Counted from the first letter of the stretch, positions 1 through 5,456 are shown. The stretch is 5,456 bases of DNA from Lachnoclostridium sp. UBA6558 (GCA_002434335.1 DJJW01000055.1:59932-65387), one strand, 5' to 3'. Notes: generated from the sequence alone by a model not told the origin. Numbers and translations: made by a program.

Positions 1-532
1 TGTAACCTTTTTCTTTCATGGTGGTGTTGAAGTTCCCAACGAAGGGGAAGAGAGGATTCTTGTTAATTCACCGAAGGTTGCAACCTATGACCTGCAGCCT
101 GAGATGAGTGCTTTTTCAGTAGCCAAGAACCTTGTGGAAGCAATTGAATCTCTGAAATATGATGTGATAATCGTAAATTTTGCAAACCCGGATATGGTTG
201 GACATACAGGAATCGTAGAAGCAGCAGTGAAAGCAGTTGAAGCTATTGATGTCTGCGTTGGACAGGTGTATGATGCTCTTATAAAAGTAGACGGTCAGAT
301 GTTTGTATGCGCCGACCACGGTAATGTAGAACAGCTTATTGATTATGAGACAGGCGAGCCTTTCACCGCACATACCACTAACCCCGTTCCTTTTGTACTT
401 GTAAATTATGACAAGGAATATGGTTTAAGAGAAGGTGGCTGTTTAGCGGATATCGCACCTACTTTGATTGAAATGCTGGGATTAACAAAACCTGTTGAAA
501 TGACCGGTAAATCCTTACTGATAAAGAAATAA
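1..532 (+). CDS. gpmI: Cofactor-independent phosphoglycerate mutase, C-terminal part (gene cut by left window edge)
   Basis: This glycolytic and gluconeogenic enzyme interconverts 3- and 2-phosphoglycerate in the cytoplasm, using two Mn ions and a phosphoserine intermediate. The reading frame is open from base 2 (first full codon GTA) to the TAA at 530-532. It gives 176 residues of a family of about 510, so only the C-terminal third is present; the methionine at 104 is internal. Visible family signatures are the TFFFxGGVE segment with PKVATYDLQPEMSA after it, the NPDMVGH motif whose Asp (191-193) and His (203-205) are metal ligands, the ADHGN motif (Asp 314-316, His 317-319) and the AHTTNPVPF segment (His 371-373). 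In Bacillus GpmI the equivalents are D403, H407, D444, H445 and H462. The metal-binding core is therefore intact here. The active-site Ser and N-terminal ligands lie outside the window. One small oddity is His in place of the usual Asn or Ser in FFFxGG. The family call is very secure. Confidence 0.97.
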   Translation, partial: VTFFFHGGVEVPNEGEERILVNSPKVATYDLQPEMSAFSVAKNLVEAIESLKYDVIIVNFANPDMVGHTGIVEAAVKAVEAIDVCVGQVYDALIKVDGQMFVCADHGNVEQLIDYETGEPFTAHTTNPVPFVLVNYDKEYGLREGGCLADIAPTLIEMLGLTKPVEMTGKSLLIKK

Positions 533-565
533 CACAGCATATCCATGAAGAAATAAAGCTTACGC

Positions 566-601
566 TTGTCTTTTATGGCAGCCTGTGTTATAATCAAAAT
601 A
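566..601 (+). promoter_or_regulatory. Probable sigma-A promoter of secG (extended -10)
   Basis: A TTGTCT -35 box (566-571), a 17-base spacer and a perfect TATAAT -10 box (589-594) preceded by TGT (586-588) form a consensus-like extended -10 promoter. The expected start is near 601, leaving only about 20 bases of leader before ATG 622. The -10 box overlaps the right arm of a 9-base inverted repeat whose left arm begins at the gpmI stop codon. I see no terminator after gpmI, so read-through from upstream is also possible. Confidence 0.7.
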
Positions 602-621
602 GTGCGTTAGGAGGTGTCTTA

Positions 622-858
622 ATGGAAGTATTAAAAATAATAATCACTGTTATATTTGTTATTGTATGCCTTTCCTTATCTGTATGTGTATTAGCGCAGG
701 AAGGTAAGTCTGCCGGACTTTCCGGTTCCATCAGTGGCTTAGCAGATACTTATTGGGGTAAGAACAGAAGCAGATCGAAAGAAGGCGGTTTATTAAAGGC
801 TACCATCATACTTGGTGCAGCATTTATCGTTCTTTCTATTGTTTTGAATGTTCTTTAA
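622..858 (+). CDS. secG: Preprotein translocase subunit SecG
   Basis: SecG is the small accessory subunit of the SecYEG membrane channel and helps SecA-driven protein export. The 78-residue product has the family's usual size and two-helix layout. A hydrophobic segment spans about residues 4-25 and a second one about 58-78. Between them is a polar loop carrying the characteristic QEGKSAGLSG and ADTYWGKN stretches (family pattern: QEGKGxGLSG, then ADTFFGKN). The ATG start is fixed by a perfect AGGAGG (609-614) seven bases upstream. It has its own promoter in front and a strong intrinsic terminator behind, so it is probably transcribed mainly as a single gene despite sitting in the conserved gpmI-secG-rnr-smpB order. 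Nothing is truncated. The identification rests on loop motifs plus topology and is secure. Confidence 0.96.
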   Translation: MEVLKIIITVIFVIVCLSLSVCVLAQEGKSAGLSGSISGLADTYWGKNRSRSKEGGLLKATIILGAAFIVLSIVLNVL

Positions 859-884
859 TAAGTCTTAGAATCAGATACGAGAAG

Positions 885-927
885 CATCCCTGGATCCAGA
901 AACATAGGATTACAGGGGTGTTTTTTT
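885..927 (+). terminator. Intrinsic terminator after secG
   Basis: A long hairpin is followed by seven T (921-927). The outer stem pairs CATCCCTG (885-892) with CAGGGGTG (913-920), with one G-U pair. The inner stem pairs GATCC (893-897) with GGATT (907-911), with A912 bulged. The loop is the nine bases 898-906. It starts 27 bases after the secG stop and is the clearest terminator in the window. It separates secG from rnr transcription. Confidence 0.9.
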
Positions 928-1233
928 CTGTAAAGTCCTCCATCTGCCAAGCCCGTGTATAAACTAAGATGACGTACAATTATTAACATCTTTGGCGATT
1001 TCCAATGCGTAGTTTTTTTATAATTATAATAAAATATAATCAAACTGTTAAATGGCAAAAAGAGTTTGGAATTTGATTCACAAATAAATACCCAGGTCAA
1101 CTATGTAAAAGATGCCATCAAAAAATGGGTATATAATGTCTTATAAGATAAGAAACTAATAAAATATAAATAAAATAACAGACAAACATAAGTCTGCATG
1201 GCTAATAAAGGTGTATTAAACACAGGAGAATTA
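928..1233 (+). other. AT-rich non-coding region upstream of rnr
   Basis: No gene is convincing in this stretch. It is strongly AT-rich, with three TATAAT hexamers at 1019-1024, 1025-1030 and 1035-1040 but no good -35 partner. Small symmetric elements are a 7-base inverted repeat ATACCCA/TGGGTAT (1088-1094 and 1126-1132), a 10-base palindrome TCTTATAAGA (1139-1148), a CAGAC/GTCTG hairpin (1179-1183 and 1192-1196) and GTGT/ACAC arms (1211-1214 and 1220-1223) just ahead of the rnr promoter. One frame is open from 1033 to the TAA at 1144-1146. It lacks a start codon and Shine-Dalgarno, and ends in a protein-like VKDAIKKWVYNVL. It may be a relic or chance. No riboswitch or tRNA fold was recognised. 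Confidence 0.5.
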
Positions 1234-1242
1234 TGGTATACT
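1234..1242 (+). promoter_or_regulatory. Probable extended -10 promoter of rnr
   Basis: TGG followed by TATACT (1237-1242) is a good extended -10 element. The -35 region is poor: the best match, TTAAAC at 1216-1221, has a 15-base spacer. A start near 1249 would give a leader of about 39 bases to ATG 1288 and would still include the upstream GTG at 1258. The short GTGT...ACAC inverted repeat (1211-1223) overlaps the -35 position and could be a protein-binding site, but this is speculative. Confidence 0.5.
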
Positions 1243-1287
1243 ATTGGTAACTAAACGGTGAAGGTCCGGCAGGCAGAAAGAGGATAT

Positions 1288-3414
1288 ATGGATAAAATAA
1301 TATTGGAAGAAAGAAAAAAAGTACTGCTTGAGTTTATAAGCAGCAAAGAATACCAGCCAATGAAATTGAAAGATATGGCTGCAATTCTTCAAGTACCAAG
1401 AAATGAGAAGAGTGATTTTCGTGAAGTCGTAGAAGCTCTTATAGCAGATGGTAAAATAGAAGCAGACAATGCGGGTAAATACCGAATTTCAGATAATAAT
1501 ACAAAAACAGGTGTTTTTACAGGTACACAAAGGGGCTTTGGTTTTGTAATCGTAGAAGGTGAAGCAGAAGATATTTTTATACCGGAGAATGCCACCAGAG
1601 GTGCACTTCATAATGATAAAGTGCTTGTTACTGTACGCGAGAGCCGTACAGGAAAGCGTATGGAGGGAGAGGTCATCCGAATACTGGAGCGTAGTAATAC
1701 AACAGTAGTAGGAACCTTTGAGAAAAGTAAAAATTATGGTTTTGTTATACCCGATAACACCAAGTTCGGAAAAGATATCTTTATTCAGAAAGAGCATACC
1801 AAAGGTGCTGTAAACGGACATAAAGTAATCGTAAAATTAACGAATTTCGGTGATAAGGATAAGAATCCGGAAGGCAGAGTTATTGAAATCCTGGGGCATA
1901 TCAATGATCCCGGAGTTGATATAAAATCCGTTATTGCAGCCTATAATCTTCCTCTGGAATTTCCGGAGGAAGTTATGAAGCAGGTGGAGACAACGGAGGA
2001 AGAAATCTCTGAGGAGGAGATAAGAGGCAGGAAGGATCTTCGTAAGCTTCAGACAGTAACCATAGACGGAGAGGATGCAAAGGATCTGGATGATGCCATA
2101 ACCATATCAAAAGAAGGTGATATCTATCGTTTGGGTGTTCATATAGCAGACGTATCACATTATGTCAGAGAGAATACACCACTGGATAAAGAAGCGCTAA
2201 GCAGGGGAACAAGCATATACCTGGTTGACAGAGTTATCCCTATGCTGCCTCATAAATTATCAAACGGTATCTGCTCCTTAAATGCCGGTACTGACAGATT
2301 AGCCTTAAGCTGTATAATGGATATCGATGATAAAGGGACTGTAATCGGCCATGAAATAACCGAGTCAGTAATATGTGTAGACAGGCGAATGACATATACC
2401 AGTGTAAAAAAGATTCTGGAAGAAAAAGATGAAGATGAAATCAAGGAATATGAAGAGCTGGTCCCTATGTTTCTGCTTATGGAGGAACTTGCAGAAATAT
2501 TAAGGGAAAAGAGAAATAAAAGAGGGTCCATAGATTTTGATTTTCCGGAAAGTAAGATAATTTTAAATCAGGAAGGACATCCGATTGAGATTAAACCATA
2601 TGACAGAAACAAAGCAACCAGAATAATAGAAGACTTCATGTTAATAGCCAACGAAACCGTTGCAGAGGATTATTTCTGGCAGGAGATTCCGTTTGTATAC
2701 AGAAGCCATGAAAATCCGGATTCTGAGAAGATAAAGGAATTAGGTATCTTTATCAATAATTTTGGTTATAGCATTCGTATAAGTCAGGAGGAAATCCATC
2801 CGAAAGAATTACAGAAATTATTGAGAAAAGTAGAAGGTACACCTGAGGAAGCACTAATTAGCAGACTGACCCTGCGTTCTATGAAGAGAGCTAAATATAC
2901 ACCTGACAGTGATGGACATTTTGGTTTAGCGACCAAATACTACAGCCATTTCACCTCACCGATCAGACGATATCCTGATTTACAGATTCATCGCATTATA
3001 AAGGAGAATTTAAAGGGAGGATTAAGTGAGAAACGTTATAACCACTATCATAAAATTCTTCCGGATGTTTCAAGGCAGGCAAGCATAACCGAGCGCCGTG
3101 CCGATGACGCAGAAAGAGATGTACTAAAGCTTAAAAAAGTAGAGTATATGAGTGACCGAATAGGGGAAGAGTTTGAAGGGGTCATTTCAGGTATTACAAA
3201 TTGGGGTATGTATGTGGAACTCCCCAATACGGTAGAGGGCCTTGTCAGAGTTACTGATATGGAGGATGATTTCTACATTTATGATGAAGAACGTTATACC
3301 ATGACTGGTGAGCACACCAGAAAGAGCTACAAGCTCGGACAGAAAGTCAAAGTTAGGGTCACAGCTACTGATAAATTACAGAAGGTTATAGATTTTGAAC
3401 TTGTAGAAGAATAA
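1288..3414 (+). CDS. rnr: Ribonuclease R (3'-5' exoribonuclease, RNB family)
   Basis: RNase R degrades structured RNA processively from the 3' end and removes non-stop mRNAs released by tmRNA-SmpB, which fits its place just before smpB. The product is 708 residues from ATG 1288. Domains in order are a winged-helix N-terminus (about 1-70), two cold-shock/OB domains (about 72-125, with RGFGFV, and 136-190, with NYGFVIP), the RNB catalytic domain (about 247-575) and an S1 domain (about 625-706). The catalytic motif IDGEDAKDLDDA holds the four Mg-binding aspartates D260, D266, D268 and D269, matching E. coli D272, D278, D280 and D281. The RNB signature YSHFTSPIRRYPD is at 552-564. The Lys-rich tail of E. 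coli RNase R is absent. The frame is open from a GTG at 1258, but ATG 1288 is preferred: it has AAAGAGGA just upstream (slightly close spacing) and the MDKIILEERKKVLLEF start resembles relatives, whereas the GTG has no Shine-Dalgarno. Confidence 0.96.
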   Translation: MDKIILEERKKVLLEFISSKEYQPMKLKDMAAILQVPRNEKSDFREVVEALIADGKIEADNAGKYRISDNNTKTGVFTGTQRGFGFVIVEGEAEDIFIPENATRGALHNDKVLVTVRESRTGKRMEGEVIRILERSNTTVVGTFEKSKNYGFVIPDNTKFGKDIFIQKEHTKGAVNGHKVIVKLTNFGDKDKNPEGRVIEILGHINDPGVDIKSVIAAYNLPLEFPEEVMKQVETTEEEISEEEIRGRKDLRKLQTVTIDGEDAKDLDDAITISKEGDIYRLGVHIADVSHYVRENTPLDKEALSRGTSIYLVDRVIPMLPHKLSNGICSLNAGTDRLALSCIMDIDDKGTVIGHEITESVICVDRRMTYTSVKKILEEKDEDEIKEYEELVPMFLLMEELAEILREKRNKRGSIDFDFPESKIILNQEGHPIEIKPYDRNKATRIIEDFMLIANETVAEDYFWQEIPFVYRSHENPDSEKIKELGIFINNFGYSIRISQEEIHPKELQKLLRKVEGTPEEALISRLTLRSMKRAKYTPDSDGHFGLATKYYSHFTSPIRRYPDLQIHRIIKENLKGGLSEKRYNHYHKILPDVSRQASITERRADDAERDVLKLKKVEYMSDRIGEEFEGVISGITNWGMYVELPNTVEGLVRVTDMEDDFYIYDEERYTMTGEHTRKSYKLGQKVKVRVTATDKLQKVIDFELVEE

Positions 3415-3457
3415 AGTGCAAAAATAAGGTATATAGAATATTTACTTTAAGGTTAGG

Positions 3458-3501
3458 CCTTTCAAGTGTAAGTTGTAATTCGGATAGCTTACACTTGAAG
3501 G
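3458..3501 (+). other. Long stem-loop between rnr and smpB, no T-tract
   Basis: TTCAAGTGTAAG (3461-3472) is perfectly complementary to CTTACACTTGAA (3488-3499), a 12-base-pair stem with a 15-base spacer. The inner bases 3473-3476 and 3484-3487 can add up to four more pairs, including G-U pairs. Outside, CC (3458-3459) pairs with GG (3500-3501) across one bulged T. Neither strand has a T-run after the stem, so it is not a textbook intrinsic terminator. It could be an imperfect terminator, an RNA processing or stabilising element, or a binding site. It lies in the 127-base gap, about 40 bases before ATG 3542, so it could affect how much smpB is co-expressed with rnr. Confidence 0.75.
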
Positions 3502-3541
3502 TACATTATTTAATGAAATTATTTATTCAGAAAGAGGTTGT

Positions 3542-4009
3542 ATGGGAAAAGATGCTATAAAGATGATTGCCAATAATAAGAAAGCCAGATTTGACTTTTT
3601 TATAGAGGATACCTTTGAGGCAGGCATTGTTCTTCATGGTACAGAAGTCAAATCCTTAAGAATGGGTAAATGCAGTGTGAAGGAATCTTTTATCAGGATT
3701 GAGAACGGAGAGGTTTATATTTACGGTATGCATATCAGTCCATATGAAAAAGGAAACATTTTTAATAAAGACCCTCTTCGTGTGAAGAAGCTGCTGCTTC
3801 ATAATTATGAAATCAATAAGATAATGGGAAAAGTGGCACAAAAAGGTTATACCGTTGTTCCACTTACCGTGTACTTAAAGGGAAGCCTCGTAAAGGTTGA
3901 AATTGGACTTGCAAGAGGTAAAAAACTCTATGATAAGAGAGAAGACATAGCTAAAAAGGATCAAAGAAGAGAAGCTGAGAAAGACTTTAAGATAAAGAAC
4001 CTTTATTAA
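3542..4009 (+). CDS. smpB: SsrA-binding protein SmpB
   Basis: SmpB binds the tRNA-like domain of tmRNA and places it in the A site of ribosomes stalled on mRNA lacking a stop codon, starting trans-translation. The 155-residue product has the family's usual length. Recognisable parts are the N-terminal NKKARFDFFIEDTFEAGIVL strand region, the family signature GTEVKSLR (residues 33-40), the segment IYGMHISPYEKGN, and the GLARGKKLYDKR motif (122-133). The basic C-terminal tail (134-155) folds in the mRNA channel in known SmpB structures. GAGGT at 3534-3538 supports ATG 3542; the next in-frame ATG (codon 8) has no better signal. It follows rnr by 127 bases with a stem-loop between, and the two probably share part of their transcription. 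A hairpin with a short T-run lies downstream. The gene looks complete and normal. Confidence 0.97.
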   Translation: MGKDAIKMIANNKKARFDFFIEDTFEAGIVLHGTEVKSLRMGKCSVKESFIRIENGEVYIYGMHISPYEKGNIFNKDPLRVKKLLLHNYEINKIMGKVAQKGYTVVPLTVYLKGSLVKVEIGLARGKKLYDKREDIAKKDQRREAEKDFKIKNLY

Positions 4010-4058
4010 TTTTAAGGTTTACTGCATCATAAGAAGATAATGAATATAGAAATACATG

Positions 4059-4090
4059 GGGAGAGGCAGAGTATTTCATCTGCCTTTTCC
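4059..4090 (+). terminator. Probable terminator after smpB
   Basis: AGGCAGA (4064-4070) pairs perfectly with TCTGCCT (4079-4085) around an eight-base loop and is followed by TTTTCC. The stem can extend outward through GGGAG (4059-4063) pairing with TTTCC (4086-4090), giving 12 pairs with two G-U pairs. The T-run is short, so efficiency is uncertain. It lies 49 bases after the smpB stop and is the only good candidate to end the + strand transcript before the convergent - strand genes. Confidence 0.65.
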
Positions 4091-4262
4091 AGAGGCGCTG
4101 AAACTCATTGACCGATCTAAATGCTCTATTAGTCGGGTATTCTCCATTTATAGTTTTGGTAACGTTATATTAGTACCCAAACGCCTGACCTCCCACATAG
4201 TGGAACCTCCAGCCCGGTACAAGTAGCTTTTTGACCCACCCCGGCATTTTAGAAACTTCCTG
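4091..4262. other. Convergent intergenic region with a GC-rich patch
   Basis: This gap lies between the smpB terminator and the stop of the cysteine-rich - strand gene. Bases 4182-4245 are 39 of 64 G or C by eye count, clearly richer than the AT-rich surroundings, and strongly C-biased on the + strand. A weak hairpin pairs TTTGGTA (4155-4161) with TACCCAAA (4174-4181), one base bulged. On the - strand, the frame of the neighbouring gene stays open through 4262-4173 (30 codons) to a TAA at 4172-4170. There is no tmRNA, tRNA or transposase signature that I can recognise. The patch may be a fragment of foreign or decayed sequence. Confidence 0.5.
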
Positions 4263-4604
4263 CTAACAGGCATGGTACCAGTATAATGATGATATTACAA
4301 TTGAAGGACCTGCATTGAGGAAGAGGATTTTCGGTGTATGATTAATGAATTTATCTACTTCACAGCCTCTTTTTCTAACAGCTAATTCGGTTTTTGCACA
4401 TTGCCCAAAGTTACTATAGCAAGCATAGATGCAGTCAAGAAATGGATTTAATTCATTACCAAAACATACTTTCTTACATTCGCCGATAAGCAGGCAGAAC
4501 TCCTCTATGCGAAAGGTACAACCGGGAGTATCTCTCTCTCTGACTGTTAATGTAACGTTTAAGTCAGAACAGGTATGATTGATAAACTCTTTAACTCCAT
4601 CCAT
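4263..4604 (-). CDS. Hypothetical cysteine-rich protein, 113 residues
   Basis: I do not recognise this family. The product has ten cysteines (residues 12, 29, 37, 43, 47, 58, 62, 69, 81 and 113), including two CxxxC pairs (43/47 and 58/62), which suggests metal binding or disulphides. No signal peptide is visible; residues 91-110 are fairly hydrophobic. The octamers V-K-E-FINHT (4-11) and V-D-K-FINHT (83-90) form an internal repeat. Coding is supported by a strong Shine-Dalgarno GGAGGT five bases before ATG, by codon choice like that of the neighbours (AGA arginine, A/T-ending codons), and by position 55 bases after the 189-residue gene on the same strand, suggesting an operon. The TAG stop is followed in frame by 30 more codons of unlike composition, so a truncated or decaying gene is possible. 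The function is unknown. Confidence 0.6.
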   Translation of the reverse strand: MDGVKEFINHTCSDLNVTLTVRERDTPGCTFRIEEFCLLIGECKKVCFGNELNPFLDCIYACYSNFGQCAKTELAVRKRGCEVDKFINHTPKILFLNAGPSIVISSLYWYHAC

Positions 4605-4609
4605 AAGCT

Positions 4610-4615
4610 ACCTCC
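4610..4615 (-). promoter_or_regulatory. Shine-Dalgarno of the cysteine-rich gene
   Basis: Read on the - strand, GGAGGT (4615 to 4610) lies five bases before ATG 4604-4602. This is one of the best ribosome-binding sites in the window and the main reason to accept the short unknown frame as a real gene and to fix its start. Confidence 0.75.
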
Positions 4616-4659
4616 GTACATAATGTTGTCACAATCGACATGTTATAGAATAGTATATG

Positions 4660-5229
4660 TCATTTTATATTCTGTTGTGATGAATAAAATACCATAAAGC
4701 CATTCCATAGCACATCTGCAATCATGAGTACAAAATATTCTATATTGTCATATTGATAGACATCATCTGCATATTGCATATTTTTACGTTTATTTGCTTC
4801 ATCCAGGGTCATGGATAAAAGATTACCAAACAGATTTTCAAACTGATTCTGATTCCACTTATTATTAATAGATGCCAGTTCTGCAGACAAGGCTTTGGAA
4901 TTATCCATCCATTGAGGAGCGGAATTGTTAAAAGAATTGGAATCTCCGGTAATGGTGGCTTTAACCAGATCCATTGTAAATCTGATGTGATCTCTTAAAA
5001 GATTCTCAATCTGTGCTGCTGTCTGGTCGCCATAATAAATACGAAATATACCTGCAATATCAATTGGAATCTCCAATAGTCGGTTTTCAATTACTTCCTG
5101 ATCTTTTATTGCGGCAGCTACACTTACAATATAAAATCGCATCCACGTAGAATACTGTGTCAGATATAATCTAAGAATATTTCTTAAGTCTTCTTTCGAA
5201 TAAAATTCGGTTTGTTTGTCATTATTCAC
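4660..5229 (-). CDS. Uncharacterised helical protein, 189 residues
   Basis: The sequence fits an uncharacterised clostridial/bacillar family that I recall, whose members are sometimes labelled acetylglutamate kinase in databases without good reason; nothing here resembles an amino acid kinase. Shared landmarks from memory are W-x-R near the N-terminus (W29, R31), NRLL (49-52), YYG (65-67), LLRDH (77-81), LV with GD soon after (88-96), a single W (107), IN-x-x-W (121-125), an EA pair (144-145), YD (160-161) and a C-terminal MxAD-like segment (MIAD, 169-172). The pattern predicts a mostly alpha-helical soluble protein; residues 166-182 are hydrophobic but contain Asp and Asn. The start is GTG, chosen because GAGG lies seven bases upstream and the overlapping ATG one base earlier in another frame is followed at once by TGA. 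It is first in a probable operon with the cysteine-rich gene. The function is unknown; the gene call itself is strong. Confidence 0.85.
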   Translation of the reverse strand: MNNDKQTEFYSKEDLRNILRLYLTQYSTWMRFYIVSVAAAIKDQEVIENRLLEIPIDIAGIFRIYYGDQTAAQIENLLRDHIRFTMDLVKATITGDSNSFNNSAPQWMDNSKALSAELASINNKWNQNQFENLFGNLLSMTLDEANKRKNMQYADDVYQYDNIEYFVLMIADVLWNGFMVFYSSQQNIK

Positions 5230-5456
5230 ATACTTGCCTCATATAATTATACTTATCATATTCATGCGGCTTATTGTTAATGATATCTATATATAAGCAG
5301 AGCAAAGCGTTCCACCTATAGGAGTAGATAGAAAAACTGTCTGATCTACATCGATAATTACATTAATAAGCAAATTATATTTATAATCAATTATACTTAT
5401 AATTTATATACAAGAAGAAGAAAAAGTTCCAGTTTAATAGAAAAATAACAGATACA
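5230..5456. other. AT-rich region upstream of the - strand genes; no gene seen
   Basis: This stretch should hold the promoter of the - strand operon. The - strand has TATGAT (5260-5255) and TATAAT (5251-5246). The latter is too close to the ribosome-binding site to be a normal -10, and neither has a good -35. A 12-base direct repeat, AATTATACTTAT, occurs at 5245-5256 and 5389-5400. An inverted repeat AAATTATA/TATAATTT is at 5372-5379 and 5398-5405. CCTATAGG (5315-5322) is palindromic. No open frame with a start and ribosome-binding site is visible up to the window edge. Confidence 0.5.
5237..5240 (-). promoter_or_regulatory. Shine-Dalgarno deciding the GTG start
   Basis: On the - strand GAGG (5240 to 5237) precedes the GTG at 5229-5227 by seven bases. 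An ATG at 5231-5229 overlaps it but reads ATG TGA, so it cannot start a protein. No in-frame ATG lies nearby, making GTG the best start. Confidence 0.6.

Noticed and set aside
855..1100. An 81-codon open frame on the - strand across the secG terminator
   Set aside because: It runs through the secG terminator hairpin, has no ribosome-binding site and shows no protein-like pattern; it is a chance frame.
1258..1287. A GTG start for rnr ten codons upstream of ATG 1288
   Set aside because: There is no Shine-Dalgarno before it, the extra residues do not resemble RNase R N-termini, and the region holds the ribosome-binding site of the ATG start.
1489..2531. Several open frames on the - strand opposite rnr
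   Set aside because: They lie opposite a secure, fully conserved rnr coding sequence and show low-complexity, Ser- or Ile-rich composition typical of antisense shadows.
4091..4180. Resemblance of - strand GACTAATAGAGC and GGGTACTAATA to the 3' end of 23S rRNA (ACTAATAGGTCGAGG type)
   Set aside because: Only about eight bases match and no flanking rRNA helices or adjacent rRNA sequence are present.
4148..4198. A 16-codon - strand frame (ATG at 4198, MWEVRRLGTN...) with a strong GGAGGT six bases upstream
   Set aside because: It is very short, lies inside the GC-rich patch, overlaps the open frame beyond the TAG, and leads to no gene on that strand, so it cannot be a leader peptide for anything visible.
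4626..4634. TTGTCACAA as a possible Rex-type or other repressor operator before the cysteine-rich gene
   Set aside because: It is only a four-base half-site palindrome, does not match the longer Rex consensus, and lies within the gap between two genes of a likely operon.

Overview
This is an AT-rich, low-GC Gram-positive (Firmicutes) chromosomal segment. Gene order and protein sequences point to a clostridial organism, most likely of the Lachnospiraceae type; that placement is inferred from family resemblance, not from a search. The left three quarters is a conserved housekeeping cluster on the + strand in the usual clostridial order: the 3' end of gpmI (cofactor-independent phosphoglycerate mutase), secG (translocon subunit), rnr (ribonuclease R) and smpB (tmRNA-binding protein). 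RNase R and SmpB act together in trans-translation: SmpB delivers tmRNA to stalled ribosomes and RNase R degrades the released non-stop mRNA.

Layout. Bases 1-532 are the C-terminal third of gpmI. A compact extended -10 promoter (566-594) sits just upstream of secG (622-858), which is followed by a strong intrinsic terminator (885-927). A 360-base non-coding stretch leads to an extended -10 promoter and rnr, whose start is best placed at ATG 1288. A long, nearly perfect stem-loop without a T-tract (3458-3501) separates rnr from smpB (3542-4009), and a second hairpin with a short T-run (4059-4090) ends smpB. No tmRNA gene is visible after smpB, although ssrA often lies there.

The right quarter is on the - strand and points towards smpB. 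A 189-codon gene with a GTG start (5229 to 4660) encodes an uncharacterised, probably all-helical protein of a family I recall from clostridia and bacilli. It is followed 55 bases later by a 113-codon cysteine-rich hypothetical gene (4604 to 4263) with a strong Shine-Dalgarno. The two probably form a small operon. Beyond the TAG stop of the second gene the frame stays open for 30 more codons through a GC-rich patch of different composition. The right edge (5230-5456) is AT-rich and non-coding as far as can be seen.

No CRISPR array, insertion sequence, tRNA, rRNA or defence system is recognisable. Most of the window is ordinary conserved core genome. The parts that deserve a second look are the two unknown - strand genes, the GC-rich patch between them and smpB, and the rnr-smpB stem-loop.
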